Positions 1 through 12,648 are shown, numbered from the stretch's first letter. The stretch: DNA of 64,000 nucleotides from Trichaptum fuscoviolaceum (GCA_910574455.1 CAJSYZ010000006.1:729981-793980); one strand, 5' to 3'. Numbers and translations: made by a program. Notes: generated by a model not told the origin, from the sequence alone.

Positions 1-2226
1 GTGCAAACACTCTTTCGGCGCCCCATAAATAGAAGATTAGATGATAAATAGATTTCATATCTGTGATATGGAATGCATGAGAGCGTACCGAAGCCCGACA
101 ACGATGTTGGGAAAGAATGTCAAGGGGGTACCAGCGGCGAATGGGTAAAACGGAGAGAACCGATCACAGCTACGCGATGCGAAGACGAAGAGCAAGTACA
201 ATTATCAGTGGTCATAGGGTATTTGGAATTTTCAGCACCGCCTGGAAGACATACACCTGGAAAATGCTTAGCACATTGTTTTCAAGTGATCGAAAAGCAT
301 AATTCCTTACTTCGGTTGTGAAGAGCGGCGAAAAAAGACCTGCAATTCTGAATTGTGAGAATAAGTCTGACGAAAAGAGATGTAAGAGACCGCACCGGCC
401 ACGGCGACACAGAATACGCCAAGAGCATAATACCGATTCTTTGAGGCCTTTAGCTAGAAAACGCGAAGTCAAACGTGCGCGCTCACCAGGAAGAAGAGAA
501 CAGTGACTAAGGATAGAAGTTCCTTAGCAAAGCAGAGAGATAATAGTAGGTGAAAAACACATACTAGGAGTTATGGGGCGTTTCCAGATATATTTAATCT
601 GTTTTAACAATTAGATAGATGAACGAAAAGAAAGTGTTGAAGGCGAACCTCTTCAGGAAGAGTCAGAATGTGATCGTACAGGTTTAAAGTAAACAGTGCA
701 ATGAATGCACACTATGGAGATACATGTTGGTTGTTAGATATCAGTGGCGTATTCGGCACATGCACCTTTGTCGCAACACTATAGATGTGTGACATCAAAC
801 TCTCTAGTAAAGCACGGGAAAAGGGGACTCACATCTGTGGCCCAACCATCTCGAAGATGGGCAGGAGTTGCAGAGCCTGTGCATCTGCGGCCGACATGAT
901 ACCGTGACCTTGCAAGGTGCAGATACCGGATGAAACAAGATCCCAGATCCGTCCAAAGCTCGCAATTCATCCTATCCATCTGGAGTTTTATACGCTTGAG
1001 GGTTGCCCATACATGAGTACAAGCACCATAGATCACCGAGGTGGATCAATTGCCAATGATCGCGCCGACGAGTGTCCCTGCTCCTGGAACCTTCTGATCA
1101 TATTGGGTTGTAATGAATTCAAGTCAATCACAAGAAGGTCTTCGGAGGTTATTTTGAGCATCTGCATAGCATGATTCCCCAGTATAGTGTAGAGAAACAG
1201 AGCAAAGAAACGGCAAGATGCCAGAAACTAAGACTTCAAAGTATCGTAAGTTGCGACGTTTCAGCCAAAAACTCCTGCTACTTTGACGTACTTCAGGTCG
1301 TAGTTACACCAGACTTTGGTCGGCATCGGAATTTGTAATGGTGATATAGTGACTAGGAGCTCTTGAGAGAGACCGTAGTTATTTTGATGAAGTACGGCGA
1401 TTTGCCTGGAGGGCGGTCCGAGTCGGATTGATGAACTACACCCAAAGCCATTCTATCGTCCGGCGACGGCGGCGATGGTAGCGTAGGATCATTCGGGCAC
1501 GATATGAATCGTACTGGTCCCTGAAGCACTCAAGACTATATAAACAACAGCAGGTGAAAGGTTTTCTGATTGAAGTACCAAGTCAGAGAAGCTCACCAAA
1601 TGAAGATCGTCGTTGATCGCATTTCTGTCTTCTTGCACTATATAGCATAACGCATCACGCTTCGCAGTCAAGTTTAGCCCATTTCCTGATCCTAACGCTT
1701 TGATCGGAAAGTTAAGTTGAAATAGTGTCGCGTTCTGAACTTCTGGTCAAGAAACGCTTCTCACAGTCCCCGCATTGGTATATCCGAGTCGGGACGTGCA
1801 TGCGATATAACAGAGTACACGAATGTCACTCTGTAAAGCGAAAAGTAAGTAAACCGGCGAGCTCAGTTGATGGTTCGATCATTGGGCATAATGAAATGGA
1901 TTGAAGCTTGAGATTTTTCAAGTTCAAGTTCACTGTTCAGGGTCCGATTCGGAGTGCCAGTGAGCGTGGGAATCGGGTCCCTCTACATACGCCCTCTTCT
2001 CCGGTTCACACCTACTGGTCAACTCTCGTTTTCCCTCATTATCTTGCGATGGGATATCCCTAATAATTGCATAGCTGTGCCACTCTTGAGTCTCAGTACT
2101 CAACGAGGATGGAAGTTCTTGCCGAGCAATCTGGTTTTGAGGCGACTACGGCGACGGACAATCGCAAGAACGGTCCAGTAAAAATACATTCGCCAATTCA
2201 CCTTCCATGCATCAGCATATGAGCTA
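1..2226. other. Gene-free stretch at left edge
   Basis: I found no gene I could support here. Open frames are short, lack recognisable motifs and do not join through plausible introns. Positions 1925-1965 carry the CAAGTTCAAGTTC and TCCGATTCGGAGT type of low-complexity motif that recurs in the intergenic DNA of the window. Confidence 0.5.
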
Positions 2227-2852
2227 CAGTGTCGGAAGGTCAAAACCCGCCTCTGGGTGCAGGCCGGAACTTTGCGTTAATGACTGAGATTTCGAAATTT
2301 TTGTAATAGAAGTAAGGAAGATACGTTGATTTATGCAATAAAAAAATTTCTGGTACATGTTTCAAATTTTTTGACAAAATTGAATTTTTTTTGTCGAATT
2401 TTAGTCTCTATTGACCTTGAATTGACCGGAAATACAAACAGAATCGTTTTCCGAGACTTTTTGGAAAGTCTGTAATTAGGGTTTAATGCTTGAGGCTTCC
2501 GGATGAAAGTGTCTGGGTGGACCGGGAAAAGATAAATTTCGGATAGAATTTGTAAAACTTGCCAAACTATTCCACCAGGAAGTCCGGCTTGCAAAAAGAC
2601 ATCGTTTCCGTATAATCCGAAGCCGTGGGAACCTCTTAAAAGGGCTGTATTACTAAATTAGGTAGCATGTTTCAAATCCTGGTATGAGATTTTTTCGGAA
2701 TTAAATTCAAGCAAATCTAATCAATAAGAATGAGATATAATGCATTAGAAGCTATTTACAAAGTTTCAGGGTCATTGGTCAGTTTTTGTGGCCGGAGAAA
2801 AAAAAGTTTTAAAGGGGGGTTCCGAGAGGCGGGTTTTAGCCTTCCGACACTG
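2227..2852. mobile_element. Tc1/mariner-like MITE with TA target site
   Basis: A 626-bp non-autonomous element. The left end (2227-2254) and the reverse complement of the right end (2825-2852) both begin CAGTGTCGGAAGG and stay matched for about 28 bp with two mismatches. A TA dinucleotide flanks both ends (2225-2226 and 2853-2854), the target-site signature of Tc1/mariner insertions. The interior is AT-rich and has no transposase open frame. The superfamily call comes from TA plus the CAGTG-type terminus and is an inference. Confidence 0.75.
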
Positions 2853-3049
2853 TAGTACACTACGCATGGTTGTGTCGTGCTCACGGTTGTCAGTGGTAGC
2901 TTTGTTAGTGAGAGAAACGTGCTCGGCTTGTGGTTCTCAACGTTAACGGTAACGTCGCAAGAATTTCTTCCATTCTAGAAGTCCTCTGACAGTTACTTGT
3001 TTCTGTTCCATTATCGGGACTAGAAAATGGGCCGAGCTTCGCCGGCAAG

Positions 3050-3162
3050 TCCCTTACTCCCTATTTGCTGAAACGTTCGCACGGGTGGCAGATTTCCCTG
3101 CCAGTGAGCGTTCTCACGCAATTCCGGACTGCAGTGCCCTTCCTCCCAGAGGGAGTAAGGGA
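3050..3162. repeat. Short perfect inverted repeat beside the MULE-like MITE
   Basis: TCCCTTACTCCCT at 3050-3062 is repeated in perfect inverse at 3150-3162. The right copy overlaps the left target-site duplication of the next element (3161-3169). It may be the remnant of an older small foldback element into which the younger one inserted, or chance. No target duplication was found for it. Confidence 0.35.
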
Positions 3163-3169
3163 ATACCAT

Positions 3170-3892
3170 CAACCTCCTTCCCAGGGTTCGCCTGACGGGC
3201 TCCCACCCTCTGCCAGTGTTCCAAAAAAGGGTTTGAACAAACAAGACATAACTTAACGGATTTGGGTAGGAGCCGTCAGGCGACCCCTGGCATAATACTT
3301 TTTAGCAAGCTCCCGCTCACCGCGGGGCAAACAAGATCAAACTTGCCCCGCCGGTCCTAAATCGGGTAATGGGCCCGCCACCTTCGATGGCGGGCTCAAT
3401 ACCTCTCTCAACTTTGGTCATAATACTACAGAATCTTGTACATAGCATTATAATAGTAATTTGGAGCCTTTACAATATGAAATATAATTTTATTTGTATG
3501 AATTTGGACTGAAGATCTTGATCAACAGCTACCTTTTTTACAACCTATTTTAATTCACTCCAGACGTATTTGCATATAATAACTTTACATAAAGTATTAT
3601 TAAATATACCATAATGTATTACAGAAAGAATTTTAACCTTTAAGTACTTCAATGCAAAGTTATTGAGCCCGCCATCGAAGGTGGCGGGCCCATTACCCGA
3701 TTTAGGACCGGCGGGGCAAGTTTGATCTTGTTTGCCCCGCGGTGAGCGGGAGCTCGCTAAAAAGTATTATGCCAGGGGTCGCCTGACGGCTCCTACCCAA
3801 ATCCGTTAAGTTATGTCTTGTTTGTTCAAACCCTTTTTTGGAACACTGGCAGAGGGTGGGAGCCCGTCAGGCGAACCCTGGGAAGGAGGTTG
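3170..3892. mobile_element. MULE-like MITE with 232-bp terminal inverted repeats
   Basis: A 723-bp element bounded by a perfect 9-bp direct repeat GAATACCAT (3161-3169 and 3893-3901). The arms 3170-3401 and 3661-3892 are each 232 bp and are reverse complements with one mismatch that I could find, in the AGC(A/G)AGCTCCCGC segment. The 259-bp centre is very AT-rich and non-coding. Long terminal inverted repeats plus a 9-bp target duplication are the signature of Mutator-like elements. The near-identity of the arms implies a young insertion or strong conversion between arms. Confidence 0.88.
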
Positions 3893-4270
3893 GAATACCA
3901 TATGCTTTTCAAATCGACGGCAAAAGTCAACTTGAAAGTTCGTGAATGAAATTAAGGCTAAGCGATGGCAATGCATCAAGTGATGAACGCAATTTGGAGG
4001 TGAGCTATCTTTATATATCTTGCATTTTGAATCAGGATTCAGGACCTCAGGGGTTTTTGTGTCAAGAGAGAGAGAAATGGACTGGGTTGTCGGCTGGTCG
4101 CGCTCTTGAAGTCATTGTCAACTTCATGACGGAAGATATGGTGAGTATCCTCCGAGTACTTAAAATCAACAAATCTAATGAACCGGAAGCTGAAAATCCG
4201 ACAAGATATTTTCACCGACAATTTTCTGAACTACTGCAAATTGGAGGGGCCTTCAAAGCTGCAAGAGTCC

Positions 4271-4946
4271 TATAGTCCTCAAAGGCCGGGTCGGGCCGGG
4301 TCAGGGCATCTTTTGGCTGACCCCCGACCCGGCCGGGTCAGCATTTTGAAGCAAGTGCCCGACCCTGACCCTGACCCTCTCTGACCCTCCGGGTCGGGTC
4401 ATTGGGGGTCGGGTCAAGGTCAACCAAGGGTCGGCCCCGGGTCGGCCCTATTAAATTTAGTAGGTAAAAAAATTATTGTATTAAGCTGAATCTTAAGTAC
4501 TGTAACAACTAAATATATGTTTATGTTAATGATACCTTATTAGATACAGTTGGTGAAGAGATATGAAGCACCGACTTTCACTTTCATTGATTTCTCACGG
4601 TACTTAAAAGACCTATACTACCTTTTTGACTGCTATTTTACCGTTATAAGGTAGGTTTAAGTAAGTAAAAGAAGATAACTACAATTAAGTCAACTTAGTT
4701 GCCTGAACTGACACAAACTTAGTTAAAAAATTACAGCTAACTACCAAACTAGGTAGTATTAAGGGTCGGGGGTCGGGTCGGGTCGACCCGGGTCACAGAG
4801 GGTCAGGTAAATCTCAACATTGCCTGACCCCCGACCCGGCCCAGCCTCGACCTTCCATGACCCGGCCCTCTATTGACCCGGCCCGCGGGGTCGGGTCAAG
4901 GCCGACCCCGGGCCAATGAGGGTCGACCCGACCCATTGAGGACTAT
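4271..4946. mobile_element. hAT-like MITE with GGGTC-rich subterminal repeats
   Basis: The ends are inverted copies: TATAGTCCTCAA at 4271-4282 and its reverse complement at 4935-4946. Both subterminal zones (4283-4450 and 4760-4934) are arrays of GGGTCGGGTC/GACCCGACCC-type repeats in both orientations. The centre is AT-rich with no transposase. Flanks share TGCAAGA (4260-4266 and 4947-4953), a possible imperfect 7-8 bp target duplication, although three or four extra bases separate it from the left terminus. The hAT assignment is therefore tentative; that this is a transposon is much safer. Confidence 0.7.
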
Positions 4947-5646
4947 ATGCAAGACACCGTCGGTGCTTGCTGTCAACGCGTGTTCATCACTTACCATCTC
5001 TCCTTAGTGCATTTCTGCGTACGCCATCTCCATCGCTAAGGAGGCCTTTCCTTTGGCTATTTCTAACTACCCGACGACACACGCTCGTTGCGCGTAGCAT
5101 GGACCGTGGCCCTTACAGGAGACTTCGGCTCAGCGTTTGATGACCTCATCCTACACGTATCCGGTTATATCTCACTTAAATTTAGTGACTGGTGCGGTTC
5201 TCGATCTAAACGTGAAAGACGAATGCACCCGCGTCGAACTTCTCGGGATTGAAATTGTCACATTTATGCCTCATTCCTAGAACGCGCCTCCAACCTCACT
5301 GGAAAGCTAGGTACCAAATCATTCATGTATCGGGTCTCGACATGAGCTAGAGGGCATCGCAAGGCCGCACGTTACGCCGGAGTCAACTGTGTTTGCCTCG
5401 GAATCCTTTTCATCGGTTGCAATCCCGCCTGGCGGCAGTTGTATACGACACTAAAGCCGACCGGGTTGAATTTGGACTGGCCCAGATGTAAAATTCAATT
5501 TCACTGATGGGAGATTTTTAAGTAGGCTAACTACTCTAATCAACATTACAAGGGAAGATAGAGCTATCTCGCGTTCGATACTCTTATAAAATCATGCCTC
5601 AGAAATGCTTGAAAGTATCTTCTTGTCTGTCTCCCATTTCATCCCC
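4947..5646. other. Intergenic
   Basis: About 700 bp between the MITE cluster and the DUF6533 gene. I see no coding signal. It contains the presumed promoter of the downstream gene, with no recognisable box. Confidence 0.4.
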
Positions 5647-7470
5647 ATGGTTCATCCTTTTGTATCGCTCATGGTTGAGATGGAAACTCCAGCCGAAGTT
5701 TTCGGTTATACTCTGATTTATAGGGTCAGTATTTTTCAGCAGGACGGTTTGTGAATGTATTCTCACAGCGATTCTTTCTGGTTACGTGCGCGCAGTATAC
5801 CGCAGGTGAGTCTAGCTCTATCTATAAATCTTTCGCTTGTTGAACTGGCCTTGAAGTTGCAGTGATAACTCTAATTGTAAGTACGTACTTCCAAGAGTGT
5901 GAAAGAGACTGTCTCATTGAGTAGATTTATGACTACTTCATCACACTAAATCGGGAGGTATGCGGTTCTCGACTCCTTGCGCCTTAATCCTGGAGAACTC
6001 ATTGGATCAAGGTTCGATACGTTTGGAACATGAAATTCTCATTCGGAAAGCTTCAATATCTTGTGAACCGACATCTTCCCTTTGCCGCATATTCTATTAT
6101 CATCTACGGTATGTAAGGTCCCTTGCCATATTCATTACGCGCATAATATCATTACCTTTTTTAATTCTAGGCCTCTTCTATGAGACAGACGTGGGCGTGA
6201 GTGAATGCTCCTACGATCCCGAATTCGTAGCTGAACTCCCTAAAGGTCTGCCGGATGCTCATGATTGCTGTTGGCTGTGAGCAAAAACCTTGATTTCATT
6301 TCAATAATCTGTTGTGATCGCTCAAAGCCTCTTAGGTATATTGTACAGCTGTTACGCAGCCGCTGCCTGTGAGTTTCGGTTGTTCACAAAGTGATATGAC
6401 GCCTATTCATCTTTCTAGCTATCCTCATCAGGAGAACCCGTATCGTATGGGGGAATCGGCGTTTGGTCACTATACCCCTGTATGGTACTGTCGTGGTGAG
6501 TACTCACCGTTTCTCGTGCGCTCTAAACCGTAAGCCTGATTGGTATCAGCCTTGCCTTTTTGCGACTATGTTCTTTATGTATGAGTTTTTGATGGGTGCA
6601 GTTAGTACGTGTGTCTACAGTCCTCTCGCTCCACTTCTGATCCTCCCGCCTCTACAGGTCCTCCTATGGATCTTCCTGTAAAAGGATGCATTATATTATA
6701 CAGCAGCAATCGGCATTTGATGGCTATCGGCTTCATGATCTATTGCGATTTCGGTAAGAGTGGCCTTCTCCACTTTTCATCTTAACTAATGTCTTCGTGC
6801 GCCAAAGCGTGCCTAGTTTTGATCTTAATACGTAGCTTTTCGCCACACTGTGAGCTATTACCTCGTGCATATGTATGTTCAGAGGCTTACACGGACAAGT
6901 CAGATCTATGAAGTCGGACTTGGTGCAGACCATCGTTCGAGATGGTGCGTGAATCATCTGGACTGTATGTGGCGAAGCTAACAGTGCCTGTAGGTATAGG
7001 CTACTTCGTCTGCAATATGGGTTTGTTACGAATTTGCTCGTGAGATACAACCTAAACTGATGAACCTTCCCTATTTCTAGGCCTTTCAATCGCGAACCTT
7101 GTCATTATTACAACCGCCAACGTGAGTGCATCGACCTTCGACTTGCGGATTATGATTGAATATGCAGATCGTAGCCTCTGATGAATAATTTCTTCATACT
7201 GTAAGTGTTCCTCCTAACTTTAGGTTGAAGGCACAATCTGATCACTTCATGCTGGTGCCGTTTTGGATATGCATCGTTACCCAACTACACAGAGTACAAA
7301 CCATACTGCAGAGCCTGCTGTGTTCGCGAATGATGCTTCATTTGCACATGGTGACGATCGGAGATCACGATCATTCAAGGACCGGCCACGCGACTTGCCT
7401 GAGCTGTGTCCGGTTCGCCGACAGCATACAATTGCTTTCCGTTGCTGAGGGCCAAGAATCGGCCGTATGA
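5647..7470 (+). CDS. DUF6533-type multi-pass membrane protein
   Basis: A spliced gene for a membrane protein of the basidiomycete-expanded DUF6533 family, whose function is unknown. Readable exons are 5647-5661, 5724-5805, 5863-5876, 5925-5957, 6012-6108 and 6171-6196. Joined, they give the family's opening signature: a YDYFITLNREVRYVW-type helix end followed by GKLQYLVNRHLPF. Later pieces encode RRTRIVWGNRR (about 6420-6460) and a VCNMGLSIANLVI-like helix across an intron ending near 7080. The last exon (7224-7470) carries LQSLLCSRMMLHL, the usual end of the conserved region. The exons between about 6200 and 7000 were not resolved, so small lesions there cannot be excluded. The start codon is a guess based on frame. 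Orientation and family are firm; exact structure is not. Confidence 0.65.
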
Positions 7471-8100
7471 TACATGCATATTTTGCATCCCCTATCGTCG
7501 TTGCGATAGCAAAACCTCCTTTCCTCCACAAAATAGTACTTCGCCCCACCAACTGTAATAACTATATCATACACACTGTGTTATATTGCATTTGCGCTTA
7601 ACCTATTAAACGAGAGTAGGGCTGGGTAATTGGTTATTCAACTTCTCCGCCGTCTGTACATGTATATATATCTTGTCTGTACTCTCATAAAACTCGTAGC
7701 TTACTTCTGGCGCATCAATATCTGTTTGCTGTACCCTCCAAACCCAAATTTTGCAATTGAATCCGAATGAATATATGTACTGGTACGTATTACCCAGTAT
7801 CCTTACTTCAGTGGAGATCTTCATGATGGGTGATCACAAATCAGAAATCCTAGTCCCCTATTCTTGCAAAAGGTTAACTTGGACTCCCACTATGAAATGT
7901 AACTCGCGTTGCTTGCTTTACATGCATTCAACAAAGCAAAGGAAGAGAAGGGCAGGAGCAGTAGTTTAAGTCTTAAGTCAATAACAATGAACCTTCGAAC
8001 GACATTACGAAAATATATTTCAAGCTGTCCCTGGAGGGATTACCGAAATTCTAATCTGAAATAATCATAAATAAGAGAAAAAGGTAAACTCCCTGAAATT
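7471..8100. other. Intergenic
   Basis: Presumed 3' region of the DUF6533 gene and flank of the tRNA. No supportable gene or repeat. Confidence 0.4.
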
Positions 8101-8172
8101 GCCACGAACCCGGATCGAACGGGTGACCTTTAGAACTTCAGTCTACTGCTCTCCCAACTGAGCTATCGCGGC
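8101..8172 (-). tRNA. tRNA-Phe (anticodon GAA)
   Basis: The reverse complement is a 72-nt cloverleaf. The acceptor pairs GCCGCGA with TCGTGGC (one G-T pair). The D-arm region is GCTCAGTTGGGAGAGC, the anticodon loop CTGAAGT gives anticodon GAA, and the T arm ACCCG-TTCGATC-CGGGT carries a B box. There is no intron. The base of the anticodon stem has one mismatch. An almost identical copy lies in the opposite orientation at 24388-24459. Confidence 0.95.
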
Positions 8173-9220
8173 GTTGAAGTGGATTTCTTACAACATTATA
8201 TAACTTGCTGGTTTACAAATATAAATTGTATAATCAATATGTGTACATCTCAATTTAGATCTAGTTATCTATAGTCAAGTAGAATACTACATAGAGTACT
8301 TGAAAGCCATGGTATTAATCTGTCCGAAGGACCACAACTGCGATTGGAGGACACGATCGACATTAAACTACCCTCCGTTTCAGCTGTATCATCAAGCGGC
8401 TGGATAGTATATAACACTGGCAGTTAAAGGCCCTGGTTATTAGGAAAGAAAAGATCGAAGGAATGCTTGAATATAATCCATAAACTCCATGGAAAATGAC
8501 CGTCGTGTTTCCAGACAATCTCATGTACGCACTAAACGCAAGCTTGAATCCTACGAGTTCAACTTCGGCTATTGGGACGTGGATCTAATATGATGCCTAA
8601 GCGTGGAGAGGGATGACCACGGTCATGAATGTCCCGTCTAGCCTTATCGGCCTCATCTTACGGCGTAGTACATCCATCTTGTGACTCTGCATGAGCAGAC
8701 CGATCACTGAAGAAACCGAAGTCAATATGACGGTCACCGTTGAGGATGAGCTCGTGAGTCGGGCGATGGTTCGCCGGTTTTCGCCCGTGCGAAAACTTGA
8801 CCAGAGTCACGGAAACCTCTGAGTCAATTTCAAGTTCGAAGTCATTTTCTTATTTTTTTCTCCAAAACAAGAACATGTATTTGTGAAGTTAGCTCTACTT
8901 GGGAATGTGGGTTCCCTCTATTCCCCAAATTTCTGTAGTTATAGATAATATTGGTATGCATTCATAGTAACTCACTATCTAAACAAGTCCCAAGGTCATT
9001 TTGGAAACATTACGATCATAGAGATACAGCAATAAACAATTCACGCCGCCTTCACTTTCATATTACGGCGATAGAATTGTACAGTAGTTCTTCGATCGCC
9101 ATTACAAGTGTAGAACTCCCCGAGACTCGGTCTTCTAATATATCGGAAAGAAGTAGTTCGGAAATTACTCATTAGAATCTCCGTAGTAGATGTGACTGTA
9201 AGATAGACGTTTGTGAAAAC
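8173..9220. other. Intergenic
   Basis: About 1 kb between the tRNA and the 3' end of the P450 gene. AT-rich in parts. I see no coding exon or repeat. Confidence 0.4.
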
Positions 9221-11294
9221 TCAATGACGCTTGTCGATAACAATATTGATGCCTTTGATATGACTGCAAATTCTTATGTCAGAAACCGAATCCCATCACA
9301 CATACTCCAGTATGACAGGCCTACCTCGTATGTCCGGTCGTGAACTGAATATTGTCCACTGACATCCCTTTCGCGGCCTCTATATTGCATCCGGAAAGAA
9401 CACCGACCATGCTCAAAAGTAGCGACTTCTCGGCGAATTGCCTCCCGGGACAGGCGCGTGCCCCAAACCCAAATGAGAACTTGCAGGGATCTGGCTGCGC
9501 AGACTTTTCGCTGTCTGGGGTTGTCGGATTCATGAAACGATCGGGGTCGAAGACCTCCGGATTCGGATAGGTGCGGGCATCGTGTAGGATGGCCCTGAGT
9601 GATATATCGTCAGTGGTGTTGTGAAACGACGTAGTGGACTGAGGACACGATAAGTCAGAGAACTGGAAGCTTACCAAACATTCGGAATAACGGTCGTATC
9701 TTTTCGAATGCACTGCCCCATGTACTCATCATCTTGGACGAGCTTATGCGGAAGGGCTGAAAGTGTTGTCATCAGAAGTGTTCGATGGCAATCACGCTGA
9801 CACATACCTAAAGGGCCTACGGGTGCGAATCTCAAGACCTCTTTCATGATGGCGTTCAGGTAGTGCAGATCATCTAGTTGCTTCAGTGAAGGAAGACTAC
9901 TCGTCCCAAGTTTCTCATCGATTTCGGCTTGTGCACGAAGCTGAACGTCCGGATGCAGCGCTATAAGCTTGACGAACGAGAGAATAGCCGATACGGTCTG
10001 GAGAATACGGAGATACGGAGGTCGGAGCTTAAGGTATTCACCTCCCTAACGTAATCGATCTGAAACTCACCGTATCTGCTGCACCGGAGTACAAGCCACT
10101 CGCGCACCACTTGACCACATCCTCCTCATCTGGGTCCAGACAAGTTCCGTCCTCACGGTCGAGGAACTTCGACGTAAACGATTCCACCGCCTTTCCATCC
10201 GCCTGTAACGGGAGTAAGTCATCAGAATCAGGAATCGCTGGAATAGGGGGAGGGCGAGAGAGCAATCAGAAATGCAGAGAGAAAACTTACGATTTGATTT
10301 TTTGCCCACGTAAAGGGAATATCCATTATATTATCAAACCGCTTCTTCCACGAAAGGGCCTGGCGCTTGAAGCCAGCGCCTGGGAGCCACAAAGGCATAA
10401 ATCGCACTAACAATGGATTGAGAATGGGCGCTGAAAGCTAGGAATGAAAGACAAGCCCTACAGATAGGAAAGCTGTCAACCAGCCACCCAGGTGCCATAG
10501 CCTGGCCAGTGATTTGCGACGTCTCCTTAGCAAGGGCGATGAATTCGTCATCGAGCCCTTTCACGGTGTATCCGTAAGCAACCAACATTATAACGGCTCC
10601 GGCGTTTCTGGAGAAAGTTTCAAATAATGAGTCGTGTTTCCCCCCCGGTACAAAAATAACCGCAATCGCTTTCCAATAACTCCACTTGTGATGGAGAAGG
10701 GGGAAAAGGGGAAGGGGGCGCCCAGAAGTTTACCTTCGGATGTGTTCCTCGTACAATTGAGGTGTACTCCAAAAGCCCTGTATCATTTCTTGAGTTTCTT
10801 TCTGCATTAACGGCCAGTAGTCCTCTATGGCGCTCGAGCTGAGTCCAGCGTGCATCAATCTTCTGTACTTCCTATGCCTAGGGTGCAAAGAGGAGATATT
10901 GAACACAGTCATTTCACGTCCACAGAGGTTGAACAGCATCCAGGACATCGGCCGGTCCGAGTATAGAGCAGAGCGCTTTTCGAGAAGGTCATTTACAGCA
11001 TCTGCGGTGTTAAGGACGACAAAGCGCCGTAAGTAGGATCGAAAGTGTACCACGGGGCCTACGCGAAGTCGTCAGAATGAAAATATCAGCATGAAGAGAG
11101 CAAAACGACACACCGAACTGTACCCCCCATTCAGCGAATGTTCGCCAGCTCTGTTCTCTGGGTAATTCATGAGTATTTCCGGAAAAAGTATGACCTTTGG
11201 GCCCTGGCACATTAGGATCGTCAAGAGAATTAAGCCAGATGTAAAGTATGACGGAAAAAATTAGCGTGCAAGGGATTGCAATGAAAGCCAACAT
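9221..11294 (-). CDS. Cytochrome P450 monooxygenase, microsomal
   Basis: A complete nine-exon P450: complement of 9221-9263, 9325-9594, 9675-9756, 9808-9997, 10071-10202, 10291-10406, 10462-10607, 10734-11058 and 11114-11294. The lengths sum to 1485 nt, exactly 495 codons, so 494 aa, usual for the family. The N-terminus is a hydrophobic anchor followed by the proline-rich hinge PNVPGPKG. The I-helix region reads LYSGAADTVSA, the K-helix ExxR is in KEVLRF, and the PERF-like segment is FDPDRFM. The haem loop FGFGARACPG has the ligand Cys. It resembles the large Agaricomycete group annotated as O-methylsterigmatocystin oxidoreductase-like, but the substrate cannot be inferred. The last exon of only 43 nt was placed because a frame-preserving GT-AG pair restores the usual C-terminal beta-sheet end. 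No obvious pathway partner is adjacent. Confidence 0.92.
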
Positions 11295-12648
11295 AGTCTC
11301 CAGAAGTCAGGTTCACCAGGCATCCTCTTAAGATTATATAGCATTGGAATTTATTTTAGGAGATCAGCGAGACCACCGAAACCCGGTGACGCCTGTTTCA
11401 TGGCTATGAGTACAAGCCTGACCTGAACAGAAACAGGTGTTCATAGGTTTAACCGCCCAAGATAATTGTGTTTTGTTCTTTATGCCGGTAGGTTTGCCGT
11501 TGTAGGACACGAGGTATCAGCGTACAGAGCTAAGGGAGCCGGCTGGATAAACAGACAACGACCAGAAGGGATAGTGAACCATGAGAAACGAGTAGATCAT
11601 TAGACGGCAACATTCAATCATATGCAGAGTAAGGGGCGTACATATCTGAGTCATTATTTGGGCGTCGAATTTAGATGATGCGCGCCTGCAGGTCTACCGA
11701 CTCGGAGGTCAACCGCAGCACAATCAGCAAGAACGGAAATAGACGTCACAGACGTCGGGACACAGTTACAGTAGAACCTCTTGGCTGGCGCATCATCTTG
11801 TCACATGTAAGGCGTTTAAGAAGTTGTTTTAGTCAGAACTGATCGCAGTAACTCTGAAACGACTATGTAATTGTTCAAAGGATCTGTTCCCCAAGAGCTC
11901 TCAATCGACACAGAGAGAACAACAGCGAACATAAGTAACAGTAGCCTGGTCGAGTATTCGTGGAGCACGTGTCGTTACGTGGAAGGGAACATAAACCGCA
12001 GGTGATGTCCCTGGCTCGTAGTCAAAAGAGGAAGATGAGAACAGAATAAGCACTGCCTGTTTACTCACTACCAATCCCGCATCCTCCTTTCTCTCTCGAG
12101 GTGACGTCAATGCAGTATCGACATCCGTGAAGTCATATGAGCAACGCCTACTTCATTATGGCTTACTGGTCATAACATAATTCTCCTTGGACAAATGTAG
12201 TTGCCGGGCATCGGAAATTACATCGTCTCCTGCAGCCAAGCTCATCCAAAACAGCTTAGCTCACCAATGCCACAAGCCACAAGATAACGGTTAAAGCGGA
12301 AAAGAGCTGCTAAACTCCGTTTCACCAAAAGCAGCGGTTCAGGCGGTTCAAGACCGAACAACTTCTGAACAGCGTAGGCCAGAGAGAAGACCGAGACTAC
12401 CAAGCAAGCTTTGTGCATTTCTCCTGAAACCCGTGAAGCCCGGGCACCGAAACGTATGATGACTAGCACACCGAGTAGACAATAGTGTCGGAGTAAACAG
12501 TGGTATTCTTCCTGTCGTACATATTGTAGCTTGCGTCGGAGAAAAAAAAGTGAATAGCATGTATCATGGGCGACGTGTCATACATGGCAATTTTATGATC
12601 GGAAAAGAAAGCCAGGGGAACATAGGTAGAACCATACTGACGACTCGC
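11295..12648. other. Intergenic, possible cryptic small gene
   Basis: About 1.35 kb between the P450 start and the eL27 stop. On the minus strand, 12242-12422 has an open stretch that could encode a small hydrophobic protein, but the only intron that extends it would be 35 nt. I do not call it. Nothing else is recognisable. Confidence 0.35.

Noticed and set aside
2331..2594. Minus-strand frame inside the Tc1/mariner-like element as a transposase remnant
   Set aside because: The Lys/Asn/Phe-rich translation reflects AT-rich DNA. No DDE/D motif or helix-turn-helix is visible.
12242..12560. Minus-strand open frames that could form a small hydrophobic protein
   Set aside because: Joining them to a sensible C-terminus needs a 35-nt intron, the upstream part does not keep frame, and no family is recognisable.
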